Shown: positions 43,070 to 53,199 of the stretch, piece by piece | Position numbering within the stretch: the first letter of the stretch is position 1 | Layout: each line of letters begins with the position of its first letter | Origin: Nitrospirota bacterium | GTDB taxonomy: Bacteria; Nitrospirota; Thermodesulfovibrionia; Thermodesulfovibrionales; UBA6898 | NCBI GenBank assembly: GCA_016215155.1 | Contig: JACRLQ010000007.1 | Span: 1-64,000, forward strand | Direction of reading: 5' to 3' | Length of the DNA: 64,000 nt | The notes under the pieces: generated by a model | The model's database searches: none | Seen by the model: only the letters and a program-made list of their open reading frames with translations | Told to the model about the DNA's origin: nothing | Program-made: the position numbers and the translations under genes

Positions 43070-44266
43070 ATGGACGTTTCTGAGTTTTTTCTAAAACTTC
43101 TGATAATCCTGCTTGTCGCAAAGTTGTTTGCCGAGGTTTTCGCATTTCTGCGGCTTCCGTCGGTTCTGGGCGAGGTGATTGCGGGCATCATCATCGGGCC
43201 GAGTCTCTTCGGCGTCATCGTACCTGATGCGACCCTTTACCTCCTTGCCGAAATTGGAATACTTCTGTTGCTCTTTGAGGTTGGACTGGAGACTGACATA
43301 GGTCAGATGGCCAAAGTCGGAGTTCAGTCATCATTGGTTGCTATTACAGGGGTTGTTGTCCCAGGATTTCTCGGCTATTGGATAAGCAGTTCTCTGCTGG
43401 CTCTTCCGTTTGTCGTCTCTCTCTTTGTGGGGGGGACTATGGTGGCAACGAGCATCGGCATCACGGTGAGGGTGCTGGTTGATCTAAAGAAGCACCAGAC
43501 AAAGACGGCAAAGGTTGTCCTTGGCGCAGCAGTCCTCGACGACATTGTGGGTGTGGTAATCCTTGCCATTCTCTATGATTTCTCGGTCAAAGGGCAGGTC
43601 AATCTGTTCAACGCGGCAAAGGTGCTGGGCTTTATAACGGCTTTTCTCGTCATTGCTCCTGTACTTGCAAAGCTCCTTATGCCGGTGATAGCCAGACTTT
43701 CGTCGGCGAGCAGGACAAAAGGAATGATACCGACCCTTATAATCTCTCTTATCCTTTCAATGGCCGTCATATCACATAAGATTGGCGCTCCTGAAATCCT
43801 CGGCTCTTTTGCCGCCGGCGTTGCCCTTGCGAGAAGGTTTTTCCTGCCATTCGGTTCCGCCATGGACCACTACAGCCATGAACTTGCAGAAAAAATCGAA
43901 ATAAACATGAAGCCTATTATCAATCTTTTTGTGCCCATTTTCTTCGTGGTTGTTGGGGCCTCCATTAATCTGAGGGTCATAGACTTTACGTCCGCAACAT
44001 TTTGGTATATGGCTGGGCTGCTGACGATAGGGGCGATAATATCAAAAATGGTCAGTGGCACATGGGCGGAGGGGAATTTTCGCACGAAGCTGTCAACAGG
44101 TATCGCCATGGTCCCCAGGGGGGAGGTGGGCCTGATCTTCGCAGAAGTTGGGAAGAAAAGCGGGATATTCGATGATGTGATCTACGCGGTCATAGTATTT
44201 GTCGTCGCGCTCACGACTCTGTTTGCTCCCCTCGCATTGAGATTTGCGATGCGAGGGGAAGAGTGA
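43070..44266 (+). CDS. Kef-type (CPA2) cation/proton antiporter
   Basis: A 398-residue inner-membrane protein with about 12 hydrophobic segments. Features include [21 protein letters not shown] and the T-S-I-G-I-T-V-R ... A-V-L-D-D-I-V-G motif with the paired aspartates of CPA2 exchangers. It lacks the C-terminal TrkA-N domain of KefB/KefC, so it is of the shorter NapA/KefB-like type. It is probably Na+ or K+ for H+ exchange. Its last codons form a hairpin (44228-44258) that includes the ribosome binding site of the next gene, which overlaps by four bases. Confidence 0.88.
   Translation: MDVSEFFLKLLIILLVAKLFAEVFAFLRLPSVLGEVIAGIIIGPSLFGVIVPDATLYLLAEIGILLLLFEVGLETDIGQMAKVGVQSSLVAITGVVVPGFLGYWISSSLLALPFVVSLFVGGTMVATSIGITVRVLVDLKKHQTKTAKVVLGAAVLDDIVGVVILAILYDFSVKGQVNLFNAAKVLGFITAFLVIAPVLAKLLMPVIARLSSASRTKGMIPTLIISLILSMAVISHKIGAPEILGSFAAGVALARRFFLPFGSAMDHYSHELAEKIEINMKPIINLFVPIFFVVVGASINLRVIDFTSATFWYMAGLLTIGAIISKMVSGTWAEGNFRTKLSTGIAMVPRGEVGLIFAEVGKKSGIFDDVIYAVIVFVVALTTLFAPLALRFAMRGEE
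44228..44258 (+). promoter_or_regulatory. RNA hairpin covering the Shine-Dalgarno of the P-type ATPase gene
   Basis: CCCCTCGCAT (44228-44237) and ATGCGAGGGG (44249-44258) form a perfect 10-bp stem with an 11-base loop, inside the end of the antiporter gene. The GAGGGG of the right arm is the best ribosome binding site for GTG 44263. The site would be hidden unless ribosomes translating the antiporter open the stem. Confidence 0.6.
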
Positions 44267-46893
44267 ACGGTATTCATAGCCACGCTATGCACTGGCATCA
44301 AAAAACAGTTGAAGACGCTATAGGAGAACTGAACACGTCTTTATTGGGTCTATCATCACAAAAATCGCAAAACCTTTTGCTGAAATATGGCCCCAACGAA
44401 TTAACAGAGAAAAAGAAAAAGACTCTATTGATGATGTTCCTTGACCAGTTCAAGGACTTCATGATCCTCGTGCTGATCGCCGCTGCAATCATATCCGGCA
44501 TTATCGGAGATGCCGTCGACACCATAGCCATCATCGTGATCGTGGCGCTGAACGCTATCATCGGCTTTGTCCAGGAATACCGGGCGGAAAAAGCGATGGC
44601 AATGCTCAGAAAAATGGCCGCTCAGTACGCTCTGGTGATACGGGACGGAAACCCCGCCAACATTCCCTCGTCTCAGCTTGTTCCCGGTGACGTCGTCATT
44701 CTGGAGGCGGGAATGATCGTGCCCGCTGACATGAGATTGATCGAAACGATGCAACTGAAGGTCGAGGAGGCTGCCCTGACCGGCGAATCCCTGCCAGTTG
44801 AAAAGCATACGAAACCTCTGCACGACGAGCATCTATCCATCGGCGATCTGAAGAACATGGCCTATAAAGGCACGATTGTGAGCTATGGACGAGGCAAGGG
44901 AGTGGTTGTGGCAACAGGCATGGCGACGGAACTCGGAAAGATCGCCACCATGCTGCAGGAGGAAGAAGAGGTGAGGACGCCGCTCCAAAAAAGGCTTGCG
45001 GCCTTCGGCCGGAAACTCGCCGTTGCCGTGCTTGCCATCTGTGCCATAGTCTTTGGCGTCGGTATCCTGAGAGGTGAGGAGCCTCTGCTCATGCTTCTCA
45101 CTGCGATCTCGCTTGCAGTTGCCGCAATCCCGGAGGCCCTTCCCGCGGTGATCACCATTTCCCTCGCCCTTGGCGCATCGAAGATGGTCAGGCAGAATGC
45201 CCTGATACGGAAGCTTCCCGCGGTCGAGACACTCGGTTCTGTCACCTACATCTGCTCTGACAAGACCGGCACGCTGACCTTGAACAAAATGACGGTAGAA
45301 GAGGTGTATGCAAATGGAAAGGTGCTGACGATAAAAGAGTTGGAACCAGGGATGACCAAGGACCTGTTCACCGCTCTTGCCGTGAGCAATGACGCCGAGG
45401 AGGACGCCACAGGCAAGGTGATCGGCGACCCAACGGAAATTGCTTTGTATGTTATAGCGAAAAGCAACGGCTTCGATAAAAAAGCCCTTGAGCAGGCACT
45501 ACCGAGAGTGGCCGAGATCCCCTTTGATTCCGACAGAAAATGTATGACGACATTCCACCGGGGACGGGATGGGAAGGTCGTCTCCTTTACCAAGGGCGCA
45601 ATAGATGTTCTACTGGACAAATCCGCGAACATATCGACCGACGAAGGGTTGATGGCCGTTGACGCCGGGGAGATTCAGCAGGTCAACGAAAGGATGTCTG
45701 CCGACGGACTCAGGGTCCTCGGCATTGCCATGAGAAACTGGGAGGCATTGCCCGCCGATATGTCGCCGGAGCAGGTTGAAGCCGGCCTCACGCTCCTCGG
45801 TCTCGTGGGCATGATGGATCCCCCGAGGGAAGAGGCCGGGGAGGCCGTACGCTTATGCAAGACAGCGGGTATCAAGCCGGTGATGATAACCGGCGACCAT
45901 CCTCTTACCGCAACTACCATTGCCAAGAGGCTTGGAATCCTCGAACAGGACTCCCGGGCGGTGATCACCGGCAGAGAGCTTGATCAATTATCGCTGGAGG
46001 AGTTTGAGGAACGGGTCGAGAACATACGCGTGTACGCGAGGGTCGCGCCTGAACAGAAGCTCAAGATCGTCAAGGCGCTTCAGGACAAGGGGCAGTTCGT
46101 TGCTATGACCGGTGACGGCGTGAATGACGCGCCGGCGCTCAAGAGGGCCGATATCGGCGTCGCCATGGGCGTCACCGGAACAGACGTTTCAAAAGAAGCG
46201 TCCCACATGGTCCTACTGGATGACAACTTCGCCACCATCGTCAAAGCCGTGAAGGAGGGTAGACGGATCTTCGATAATATCCGCAAGTTCATCAAATACA
46301 CCATGACGAGCAACTCCGGCGAGATCTGGACGATCTTCCTCGCGCCGTTTTTAGGGCTCCCTATCCCGCTGCTGCCCATTCATATCCTTTGGATCAATCT
46401 CGTGACCGACGGCCTGCCCGGGCTTGCCCTTGCGGCCGAACGTGCGGAAAAAGGCGTCATGGAGAGACCGCCGCGATATCCCAAGGAGAGTATCTTCGCA
46501 AATGGTCTCGGTGTCCATATTATCTGGGTCGGACTGCTGATGGGGGCCATATCCCTGTTTACCCAGGTATGGTCCCTGAAGACAGGGCATGCCCACTGGC
46601 AGACCATGGTATTTACCGTATTGTGCCTTAGCCAGATGGGACATGTTCTTGCGATCCGGTCTGAACGGGAATCGATATTCACCCAGGGCTTTTTCTCGAA
46701 CAAACCTCTGGTGGGCGCTTTTCTGTTGACGCTTGCGCTCCAGATGGCAACCATCTATGTGCCATTTTTAAACCCGATATTCAAGACAGAGCCGTTGACT
46801 TTCAGTGAATTGACGCTTACACTGGTTTTATCATCCATAGTGTTTATCGCAGTGGAGATCGAGAAACTCATAAAGCGGCAGCGCGTGGGGTAA
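44263..46893 (+). CDS. P-type cation-transporting ATPase, copy 1 (Ca2+-type)
   Basis: An 876-residue P2-type ATPase. The phosphorylation motif is C-S-D-K-T-G-T-L-T (Asp333), with T-G-E-S in the actuator domain, [10 protein letters not shown] in the hinge, P-E-A-L-P in M4 and N-L-V-T-D-G-L-P in M6. The M6 Asn and Asp are the calcium ligands of SERCA-like pumps, so Ca2+ (or Mn2+) export is plausible. GTG 44263 has the best ribosome site and a GTGA overlap with the antiporter; ATG 44287 aligns better with family N-termini (M-H-W-H-Q-K) but has no ribosome site. Confidence 0.9.
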   Translation: MNGIHSHAMHWHQKTVEDAIGELNTSLLGLSSQKSQNLLLKYGPNELTEKKKKTLLMMFLDQFKDFMILVLIAAAIISGIIGDAVDTIAIIVIVALNAIIGFVQEYRAEKAMAMLRKMAAQYALVIRDGNPANIPSSQLVPGDVVILEAGMIVPADMRLIETMQLKVEEAALTGESLPVEKHTKPLHDEHLSIGDLKNMAYKGTIVSYGRGKGVVVATGMATELGKIATMLQEEEEVRTPLQKRLAAFGRKLAVAVLAICAIVFGVGILRGEEPLLMLLTAISLAVAAIPEALPAVITISLALGASKMVRQNALIRKLPAVETLGSVTYICSDKTGTLTLNKMTVEEVYANGKVLTIKELEPGMTKDLFTALAVSNDAEEDATGKVIGDPTEIALYVIAKSNGFDKKALEQALPRVAEIPFDSDRKCMTTFHRGRDGKVVSFTKGAIDVLLDKSANISTDEGLMAVDAGEIQQVNERMSADGLRVLGIAMRNWEALPADMSPEQVEAGLTLLGLVGMMDPPREEAGEAVRLCKTAGIKPVMITGDHPLTATTIAKRLGILEQDSRAVITGRELDQLSLEEFEERVENIRVYARVAPEQKLKIVKALQDKGQFVAMTGDGVNDAPALKRADIGVAMGVTGTDVSKEASHMVLLDDNFATIVKAVKEGRRIFDNIRKFIKYTMTSNSGEIWTIFLAPFLGLPIPLLPIHILWINLVTDGLPGLALAAERAEKGVMERPPRYPKESIFANGLGVHIIWVGLLMGAISLFTQVWSLKTGHAHWQTMVFTVLCLSQMGHVLAIRSERESIFTQGFFSNKPLVGAFLLTLALQMATIYVPFLNPIFKTEPLTFSELTLTLVLSSIVFIAVEIEKLIKRQRVG

Positions 46894-46969
46894 CAGCCTG
46901 CCCATTTGACAACTTCTTGTTCGATATAAATAACAGCACAAAAACATAACAGGCAAGGAGGATAGAAGA

Positions 46970-47806
46970 ATGATCAAGAGAATACTCGTCGGCCTGGGTG
47001 GCACGCCATATACGAGCGTTGCAATTCAACGTGCAGTAGAACTTGCCGAACGGTTTGAGGCCGAAATGACTGGCGTGACTGTAATTGACCCCGGGCATCT
47101 GACAAAAAACGACCTTGCGCAAGAAGAAATGATACCTGCGTCCGTGCATCGGGGCATTCTGACGAGAGGGCGGATCGAGGAAACGATCAGCGAGTTTGAG
47201 TCCGCCTGCGCCGCCCGTGGGATCAAACATAAGGTCAGACAAGAAGAACGGGCGGCACCCTACGACCTGATGATCTCTCTTGCCCGTTACCACGACCTCA
47301 TGATATTCGGCCTGCGGAGCATATTCGAATATAAAGTTTCGGTTGTTGACTTGTCGATTGAGGAGCCCAAGGATACGCTGGCACGACTGATATCAGCAGG
47401 CGTAAGGCCGATCATCGCCGTATCGGACACATTCCGTCCGATTCAGAAAGTTATGATTGCATACAGCGGCTCGATGGCATCGGCCAAGACCATGAAGCGG
47501 TTCGTGCAGTTGCGTTTGTGGCCTGATGTGAGATTGAAAATCGTGACTTTTCAAAGCTCGGAAGAAAAGGCACGGCAACTTTTATACGATGCGTCTGAGT
47601 ATTGCCGGGCGCATGATTTTCATGTTGAGTCGGAGTCAAATCCGGGGTCTCCCAAAGATTTTCTATTGCCTATGGCGACTCTGTGGCAAGCGGATATGAT
47701 TGTTCTGGGCAACAGCGCCCGCAATCTGCTGTTGAAGCAGGTCATGGGAGAAACGGCTTTGCACATCATCAGAAACGCTGACAGGCCATTGTTTTTGTGC
47801 CAGTGA
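46970..47806 (+). CDS. universal stress protein, two UspA domains
   Basis: A 278-residue protein with two tandem Usp folds: the first about residues 1-145 (K-R-I-L-V-G-L-G-G) and the second about 150-278 (V-M-I-A-Y-S-G-S and V-L-G-N-S-A-R ... N-A-D-R-P-L-F-L). The nucleotide-binding G-x2-G-x9-G pattern is incomplete, so ATP binding is uncertain. The family responds to stress and often sits near ion transporters. A strong AAGGAGG precedes the ATG. It lies between the two P-type ATPases. Confidence 0.87.
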   Translation: MIKRILVGLGGTPYTSVAIQRAVELAERFEAEMTGVTVIDPGHLTKNDLAQEEMIPASVHRGILTRGRIEETISEFESACAARGIKHKVRQEERAAPYDLMISLARYHDLMIFGLRSIFEYKVSVVDLSIEEPKDTLARLISAGVRPIIAVSDTFRPIQKVMIAYSGSMASAKTMKRFVQLRLWPDVRLKIVTFQSSEEKARQLLYDASEYCRAHDFHVESESNPGSPKDFLLPMATLWQADMIVLGNSARNLLLKQVMGETALHIIRNADRPLFLCQ

Positions 47807-47868
47807 TCCGGTCGTAGGGGCTGACTCAGCAGGATTAACGTGATAGAATCTGAAACTAGAGGTGAGGA

Positions 47869-50541
47869 ATGAACTGGTATCAGATTGGAGTTAAAGAAGT
47901 ATTTCAAAAATTAGAGACCTCGGAGAAGGGACTGACTGAGGCAGAAGCAAAACAGCGCATTGCGCAATACGGTCCGAACAAACTTGCTGAAGAGGAAAAG
48001 ATAAGCAAGCTGAAGATACTGCTTCATCAATTTACCAGTCCGCTTATTTATATCCTGCTTATCGCCGGAATTGTTACATTGCTGCTGGAAGAATATATAG
48101 ACTCAGGCGTCATTTTTGCCGTGGTAATCCTCAACGCGATCATCGGCTTCATACAGGAATACAAGGCAGAGGAGAGCGTCAGGGCCTTAAAGAAGATGGT
48201 TGTGCCAAAGGCGAAGGTCCTTCGGGAGGGAAAGGAAAAGGAGATAAACAGCGAAGAGCTCGTGCCGGGGGATATTGTTTTGCTGGCCTCGGGAACCAAA
48301 GTCCCTGCTGATCTGAGACTTGCCCACACCATAGAGTTGAAAATTGATGAGGCGATGCTTACCGGGGAGTCGGTCCCTGCTGAAAAGGTCACATCACCCA
48401 TCAAAGAAGACCGGTTGACCCCCGGCGACCAGAGGAATATCGCGTTTATGGGGACAATTGCAGTTACCGGGAGAGCAAAAGGCGTAGTTATTGAGACAGG
48501 ACAAAAGACAGTCCTCGGGCAGATTGCGGAAAAAGTCAGGGAAGTGTCAGCTATAAAGACACCCCTCCAGGACAAGCTTGAAAGGTTTGCAAAACTCATA
48601 GGAATAATCGTCATAGTATTTTCGGCTATTGTCTTTGGTGCAGGGATAATGCTCGGGGCAAAAGCCGCTGAGATGTTCATGATCGCCGTGGCTACGGCGG
48701 TATCTGCAATCCCCGAAGGACTGCCTGTTGCGGTGACCATAGCAATGGCTATAGGCGTGGCAAGGATGGCGAGAAGGAATGCCATTGTCAGAAAACTCCA
48801 TGCCGTGGAGACCCTTGGCAGCACCACGGTTATCGGGTCTGATAAGACAGGGACGCTGACGAAAAATGAGATGACCGTTAAAGTGATTTATGACGGAAAT
48901 CAGAAATACGAGGTCACAGGAAGCGGTTACGAACCAAAGGGCGAGATTCTCCGTGACGGCATGGCTATTGAGGTGAAAGAAGAGAAACATCTCATGCACG
49001 TTCTGCGCATAGGCTTTCTCTGCAATGAGTCATATGTCTACGAAGAAGAAGGTCAATACAAGGTTGACGGCGACCCGACAGAGGGCGCGCTTATTGTTTC
49101 TGCAATGAAGGCACAGCTGAGCGTAGAAGAAGAAAAGGAGAAGTATCAGCAGATGGCGATTATACCCTTTGAATCCGAGCGTGGTTTCATGGCAACGCTC
49201 CACAGGCACAGAGGAGATAAGTTTATATTTGCCAAAGGCGCCCCTGAGAAAGTGTTTGATATGTGCGATCAATCAGTTGACGGCAATGAACTGGACAAAA
49301 AAGAGATCACAAATATTGCCGCAGATTTTGCAAAGGAGGGGCTACGGGTCCTTGCCTTTGCGTATAAAGAAGCTCCTGATGAGCTGGAAGAACTGACACA
49401 TCATGACTTTGAATCCGGACTGATATTTGCAGGGCTGCAGGCCATGATTGATCCGCCAAGGCCCGAGGTAATAGAAGCCATTAAGGGGTGTAAACAGGCC
49501 GGCATCAGGGTCGTAATGATAACAGGAGACCACGCTGTTACCGCAGCTGCAATAGCGAGAAAAATCGGGATAAATGGTGATGAGGCCGCGGTCCTCACCG
49601 GCAGAGAGATTGAGGCAATGAGCGATAAAGAACTGTTCAGACAGGTTCAAAAAATATCAGTTTATGCCCGGGTCTCGCCCCAGCATAAATTGAGGATAAC
49701 CCGGCAGTTGATTGAACATGGTGAGATTGTTGCAATTACCGGTGACGGAGTGAATGACGCGCCTGCGCTTAAGTCCGCCCATATCGGCGTTGCAATGGGC
49801 AGTGGCGGGACAGATGTGGCAAAAGAGGCGTCTGATATGGTTATAGCTGATGATAACTTTACAAGCATATTCGCGGCAGTTGAAGAAGGAAGGGTTGTTT
49901 ACGACAACATAAAAAAGGTCACTCTCTTTCTCATATCATGCGGCTTTGGGGAACTGCTTGCAATCATCGCGACAATATTGATGGGAGTCCCGATACCGTA
50001 TATACCTGCGCAGATACTCTGGCTGAACCTTGTAACAAACGGCTTGCAGGATGTCGCCCTTGCCTTTGAACCTGCAGAGAAAGGCGTATTAAGCAGGCCG
50101 CCGAGGAGTCCAAAAGAGCGCATACTGTCAAGTCTGCTGCTGCAGAGGACTCTTTTAATGGGGACTGTTCTGGCTGGAGGCACTGTATTTATGTTCATAT
50201 CAAGCCTTAATTCCGGGGCGACTCTGGAGAACGCGCGGACCGTGGCTCTTACGACAATGGTTTTTTTTCAGTTCTATCAGGCATTTAATTGCCGTTCAGA
50301 GACCCGTTCCATTTTCAGGATGAGTCCGTTAAGCAATCCATTCCTTTTCTTTAGCATGATAGCCGCCTTTTTTGCCCAGCTCGCGGTTATTTATGTTCCT
50401 GCCTTCCAATGGGTATTCAGAACAGTGCCGCTTACCGCAGACGAGTGGATAAAGATCGGATTGGTAACAATGACTATCGTAATTGCAGTCGAGACGGATA
50501 AATGGGTGAGAAGGAGAAAACTGGTGAGCACGCATGTTTGA
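47869..50541 (+). CDS. P-type cation-transporting ATPase, copy 2
   Basis: An 890-residue P2-type ATPase with G-S-D-K-T-G-T-L-T (Asp325), [14 protein letters not shown] and P-E-G-L-P in M4. M6 reads N-L-V-T-N-G-L-Q-D, differing from copy 1 where the calcium-ligand Asp is kept. This suggests a different ion or stoichiometry (other bacterial pumps of this subgroup have the same T-N-G-L-Q-D). The two copies are clearly diverged, not recent duplicates. It overlaps the PsiE-like gene by 8 bases. Confidence 0.9.
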   Translation: MNWYQIGVKEVFQKLETSEKGLTEAEAKQRIAQYGPNKLAEEEKISKLKILLHQFTSPLIYILLIAGIVTLLLEEYIDSGVIFAVVILNAIIGFIQEYKAEESVRALKKMVVPKAKVLREGKEKEINSEELVPGDIVLLASGTKVPADLRLAHTIELKIDEAMLTGESVPAEKVTSPIKEDRLTPGDQRNIAFMGTIAVTGRAKGVVIETGQKTVLGQIAEKVREVSAIKTPLQDKLERFAKLIGIIVIVFSAIVFGAGIMLGAKAAEMFMIAVATAVSAIPEGLPVAVTIAMAIGVARMARRNAIVRKLHAVETLGSTTVIGSDKTGTLTKNEMTVKVIYDGNQKYEVTGSGYEPKGEILRDGMAIEVKEEKHLMHVLRIGFLCNESYVYEEEGQYKVDGDPTEGALIVSAMKAQLSVEEEKEKYQQMAIIPFESERGFMATLHRHRGDKFIFAKGAPEKVFDMCDQSVDGNELDKKEITNIAADFAKEGLRVLAFAYKEAPDELEELTHHDFESGLIFAGLQAMIDPPRPEVIEAIKGCKQAGIRVVMITGDHAVTAAAIARKIGINGDEAAVLTGREIEAMSDKELFRQVQKISVYARVSPQHKLRITRQLIEHGEIVAITGDGVNDAPALKSAHIGVAMGSGGTDVAKEASDMVIADDNFTSIFAAVEEGRVVYDNIKKVTLFLISCGFGELLAIIATILMGVPIPYIPAQILWLNLVTNGLQDVALAFEPAEKGVLSRPPRSPKERILSSLLLQRTLLMGTVLAGGTVFMFISSLNSGATLENARTVALTTMVFFQFYQAFNCRSETRSIFRMSPLSNPFLFFSMIAAFFAQLAVIYVPAFQWVFRTVPLTADEWIKIGLVTMTIVIAVETDKWVRRRKLVSTHV

Positions 50542-50953
50542 ATATCTCAGGAAATTTAAAAAGGTTCTGATTTCGTCTCTTACCTTGATGATGGCCTTCG
50601 TCTTGCTGCTGTCCGCGATAGAACTTGGCTGGGTTATTGTAAAAGATGTTATTACGCCCCCGGTGTTTATCCTCGATATCAATGAACTGCTGGACATCTT
50701 CGGTCTCTTCATGCTGGTGCTCATAGGCGTCGAACTATTGGAGACCATCATGAAAACATACCTCACGGAAGGTGTAAATCACGCTGAGATTGTGATTTCC
50801 GTTGCGATCATAGCCATAGCCCGCAAGGTCATAATCCTTGACGTGAAAGAGGTATCAGGCATTACCCTGATAGGGATAGGCAGCATTATCCTTGCCCTGT
50901 CGATTGGATACTTTCTTATAAAACATAAGCGGAATGGGAAAGACAATGAATAA
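50534..50953 (+). CDS. PsiE-like membrane protein
   Basis: A 139-residue protein with about four hydrophobic segments. The pattern matches the phosphate-starvation-inducible PsiE family: L-L-D-I-F-G-L-F-M-L-V-L-I-G-V-E-L-L-E-T-I, then A-I-I-A-I-A-R-K-V-I-I-L-D. The function is unknown. It overlaps the end of the P-type ATPase by 8 bases, so it may be an accessory protein of that pump. Confidence 0.8.
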   Translation: MFEYLRKFKKVLISSLTLMMAFVLLLSAIELGWVIVKDVITPPVFILDINELLDIFGLFMLVLIGVELLETIMKTYLTEGVNHAEIVISVAIIAIARKVIILDVKEVSGITLIGIGSIILALSIGYFLIKHKRNGKDNE

Positions 50954-50971
50954 GGGCGGAGCAGAGAAATA

Positions 50972-51988
50972 ATGTTCAGGAAGAACAGCCATATAATTGC
51001 CCTCGGAGTGTTTCTGACACTGCTCACATTGGCGCATGTCCTGATTTTCAAACAACTCTCTCCCCGTGTTGTCCTTGAAGAATTGTACTACATACCTATT
51101 TTTTTTGGTGCGCTTCGGTTCGGTCTGAAGGGCGCCCTTTTAACTTACCTGTTTGCGTCGCTGTTATATCTGCCCTTTTTTTTCGGTTCATGGTCTTCGA
51201 CATACCTGGATTTGATTGACAGGGCACTTCATTTATTATTCTCTGCTTTCTTTGCATTCCTTGCCGGTCTATTTGTAGAACGTGTGAAGCGGCAGCAGAA
51301 GGAATTGGAAAGGAACCGCTATCTTGCAAATCTCGGCCATGTTGCCGCGACTATTGTGCATGATTTAAAAACCCCCTTGATAACCATTTTAGGATTCGCA
51401 CGAAGAATCCGGGAGGGAAAAGGAAACACCGATACCGCCGCAGAGGCGATAACTGAATCAGCGCAGAATATGCAAAAGATAGTCCATAACGTACTGGATT
51501 TTTCAAAGCCCGTTCAGCTGGAATTAAAAGAAGAAGTCTTGAGAAACGTTATCAGGCAGGCATCCGAATCTTGTATGGCCAAGGCAGAAGAGAAAGGGGT
51601 AACCTTGTCAGTTGACATCCCTGATCTTCCAATAATTGCAGCAACAGACAGCTTCAATATGCAAAGGGCGCTTATCAATCTTATCAATAACGCTATCGAA
51701 GCCTCCGACAAAGGACAACATGTAAGGATTGCTCTGGAAGCCAGGAAAAGACTTGTTGCTATTACGGTAAAGGATTATGGCTCAGGAATGGACAGCGAGA
51801 CTGTCGAAAACATCTTCTTTCCTTTTTACTCAAAGAAGAGCAGCGGCACGGGCCTCGGAATGGCGATAGCGAAGAAGATTATTGACGGCCATCAAGGCAG
51901 GATTATTATAAAGAGTCAGACAGGAAAGGGAACGGAAGTGGAAATAGAACTGCCATATAAATTAGCTAAAAGGGGATTTGGGGCATGA
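50972..51988 (+). CDS. membrane sensor histidine kinase
   Basis: A 338-residue kinase. Three to four membrane segments fill the first 105 residues, with no large outside domain. The HisKA region holds I-V-H-D-L-K-T-P-L (His about 130), followed by HATPase_c with N-L-I-N-N-A-I-E-A, D-Y-G-S-G-M and G-T-G-L-G-M. No response regulator is adjacent, so its partner is elsewhere. It follows the PsiE-like gene by 18 bases and is likely to sense a membrane-related cue linked to ion stress. Confidence 0.88.
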   Translation: MFRKNSHIIALGVFLTLLTLAHVLIFKQLSPRVVLEELYYIPIFFGALRFGLKGALLTYLFASLLYLPFFFGSWSSTYLDLIDRALHLLFSAFFAFLAGLFVERVKRQQKELERNRYLANLGHVAATIVHDLKTPLITILGFARRIREGKGNTDTAAEAITESAQNMQKIVHNVLDFSKPVQLELKEEVLRNVIRQASESCMAKAEEKGVTLSVDIPDLPIIAATDSFNMQRALINLINNAIEASDKGQHVRIALEARKRLVAITVKDYGSGMDSETVENIFFPFYSKKSSGTGLGMAIAKKIIDGHQGRIIIKSQTGKGTEVEIELPYKLAKRGFGA

Positions 51989-52014
51989 ACGGATTATTTC
52001 AGGGTGCAGCATAA

Positions 52015-52953
52015 ATGAAGATGATCGTCACTCTGACAATGAACCCCGCGATCGACAAGAGCTCAAGCGTAGGGAATGTTGTAGCGGAGAGGAAACTCTA
52101 CTGCACAGCGCCCCGTTTTGAACCCGGCGGAGGGGGCATTAACGTCTGCCGGGCTATAAAAAAGCTGGGAGGAGAAGCTCTTGCCCTGTATCCGTCAGGC
52201 GGACCGACCGGTCAAATGCTTCAATTTCTGTTTGATCAAGAGGGCCTTACCCATCGACCTGTCCCGGTCAAGGGGTGGTCAAGGGAAAGTCTGAGTGTAT
52301 TGGAAGAATCAACCGGCCAGCAATATCGTTTCGGCATGCCAGGTCCCGAACTTAGTGATGTGGAATGGCGGCAGTGCCTTGATGAGCTGTTAAACATTAA
52401 GCCGACGCCTGATTACATAGTTGCCAGCGGAAGCCTTCCACCAGGAGTGCCGCCGGATTTCTATGCCCAGGTTGTACGCATGGGAAAGGACATGAACGCA
52501 AAGGTCATAGTCGATGCTACTGGTGAAGCCCTCAGCCTTGCGCTTAAGGAAGGGGTTTTTCTGATAAAACCGAATATCCGTGAATTCAGAGACCTCGTGG
52601 GGCAGGATGTGAAGGAAGAGTCGCAAATAAAGGTTGCTGCAAGAACATTTGTGGAAAACGGCCAAAGCGAAGTTGTCGTAATCTCTCTTGGCGCATCAGG
52701 TGCCCTCATGGTATCGAAGGATGTTGTTGAGCATATCGTTCCGCCAGCAGTGCCGATCATAAGTAAAGTCGGGGCTGGGGACAGCACGGTAGCCGGCATT
52801 GTATTGAGCCTGTCTCTTGGGTGGACGCTGAAAGAGGCTGTCCGTTTCGGTATAGCTGCCGGCGCAGCAGCAGTTATGACGCCTGGGACAGAACTGTGTC
52901 GAAAGGAAGACACAGAAAGGTTGTATCAAGCGATGGTCGGGAGCACGAAATAA
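52015..52953 (+). CDS. pfkB: 6-phosphofructokinase II / hexose-phosphate kinase (PfkB family)
   Basis: A 312-residue PfkB-type sugar kinase that resembles E. coli Pfk-2 along its full length. It shows T-L-T-M-N-P-A-I-D, C-T-A-P-R-F-E-P-G-G-G-G-I-N-V near the start, S-G-S-L-P-P-G-V-P and the catalytic V-G-A-G-D-S. The reaction is fructose 6-phosphate plus ATP to fructose 1,6-bisphosphate, though tagatose 6-phosphate or 1-phosphofructokinase relatives are similar. No sugar transporter is nearby; it ends the ion cluster's plus-strand run. Confidence 0.88.
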   Translation: MKMIVTLTMNPAIDKSSSVGNVVAERKLYCTAPRFEPGGGGINVCRAIKKLGGEALALYPSGGPTGQMLQFLFDQEGLTHRPVPVKGWSRESLSVLEESTGQQYRFGMPGPELSDVEWRQCLDELLNIKPTPDYIVASGSLPPGVPPDFYAQVVRMGKDMNAKVIVDATGEALSLALKEGVFLIKPNIREFRDLVGQDVKEESQIKVAARTFVENGQSEVVVISLGASGALMVSKDVVEHIVPPAVPIISKVGAGDSTVAGIVLSLSLGWTLKEAVRFGIAAGAAAVMTPGTELCRKEDTERLYQAMVGSTK

Positions 52954-53007
52954 TCATGCACTGATATACATTTATTGCTGGCATATTGCTGGCACCTCCG
53001 AATTGTC

Positions 53008-53166
53008 GGCTATTCCTCTATTGGGATGTCATCGCTAAAAAAACAGGGTTCGGAAGGGCGTGAATTGGCGTTGTGCTCATGGCCTCGGGTACTTTTCTTC
53101 CCGAGCTTGTAATAGGAATAAGCTCGGTCACATATGCAGATGTTTCCGATATTGCAGTAGGGCAAT
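53008..53166 (+). pseudogene. decayed exchanger fragment, relic 2
   Basis: This segment follows the intact exchanger gene (from about codon 22 to codon 72) with many substitutions: ATCGCTAAAAAAACAGGG, GTTGTGCTCATGGCCTC, and GAATAAGCTCGGTCACATATGCAG each have counterparts there. The Trp codon is TGA (53061-53063), as in relic 1. No intact frame remains. It is probably a remnant of a duplicated exchanger. Confidence 0.75.
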
Positions 53167-53199
53167 TTGCTTTTGTTGTATATGCGGAAGTAAGAAGGC

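Noticed and set aside
42421-43218. Minus-strand open frame of 265 codons across the 42.8 kb gap
   Set aside because: It is antisense to the GpgS-like gene and the start of the antiporter; composition is serine-rich and no motif is seen.
37170-53063. Reading the shared TGA in exchanger relics as recoded Trp or selenocysteine
   Set aside because: The relics also lack start codons and later sequence, and intact genes in the window use TGA as stop (for example in the ATGA overlaps). Plain decay is simpler.
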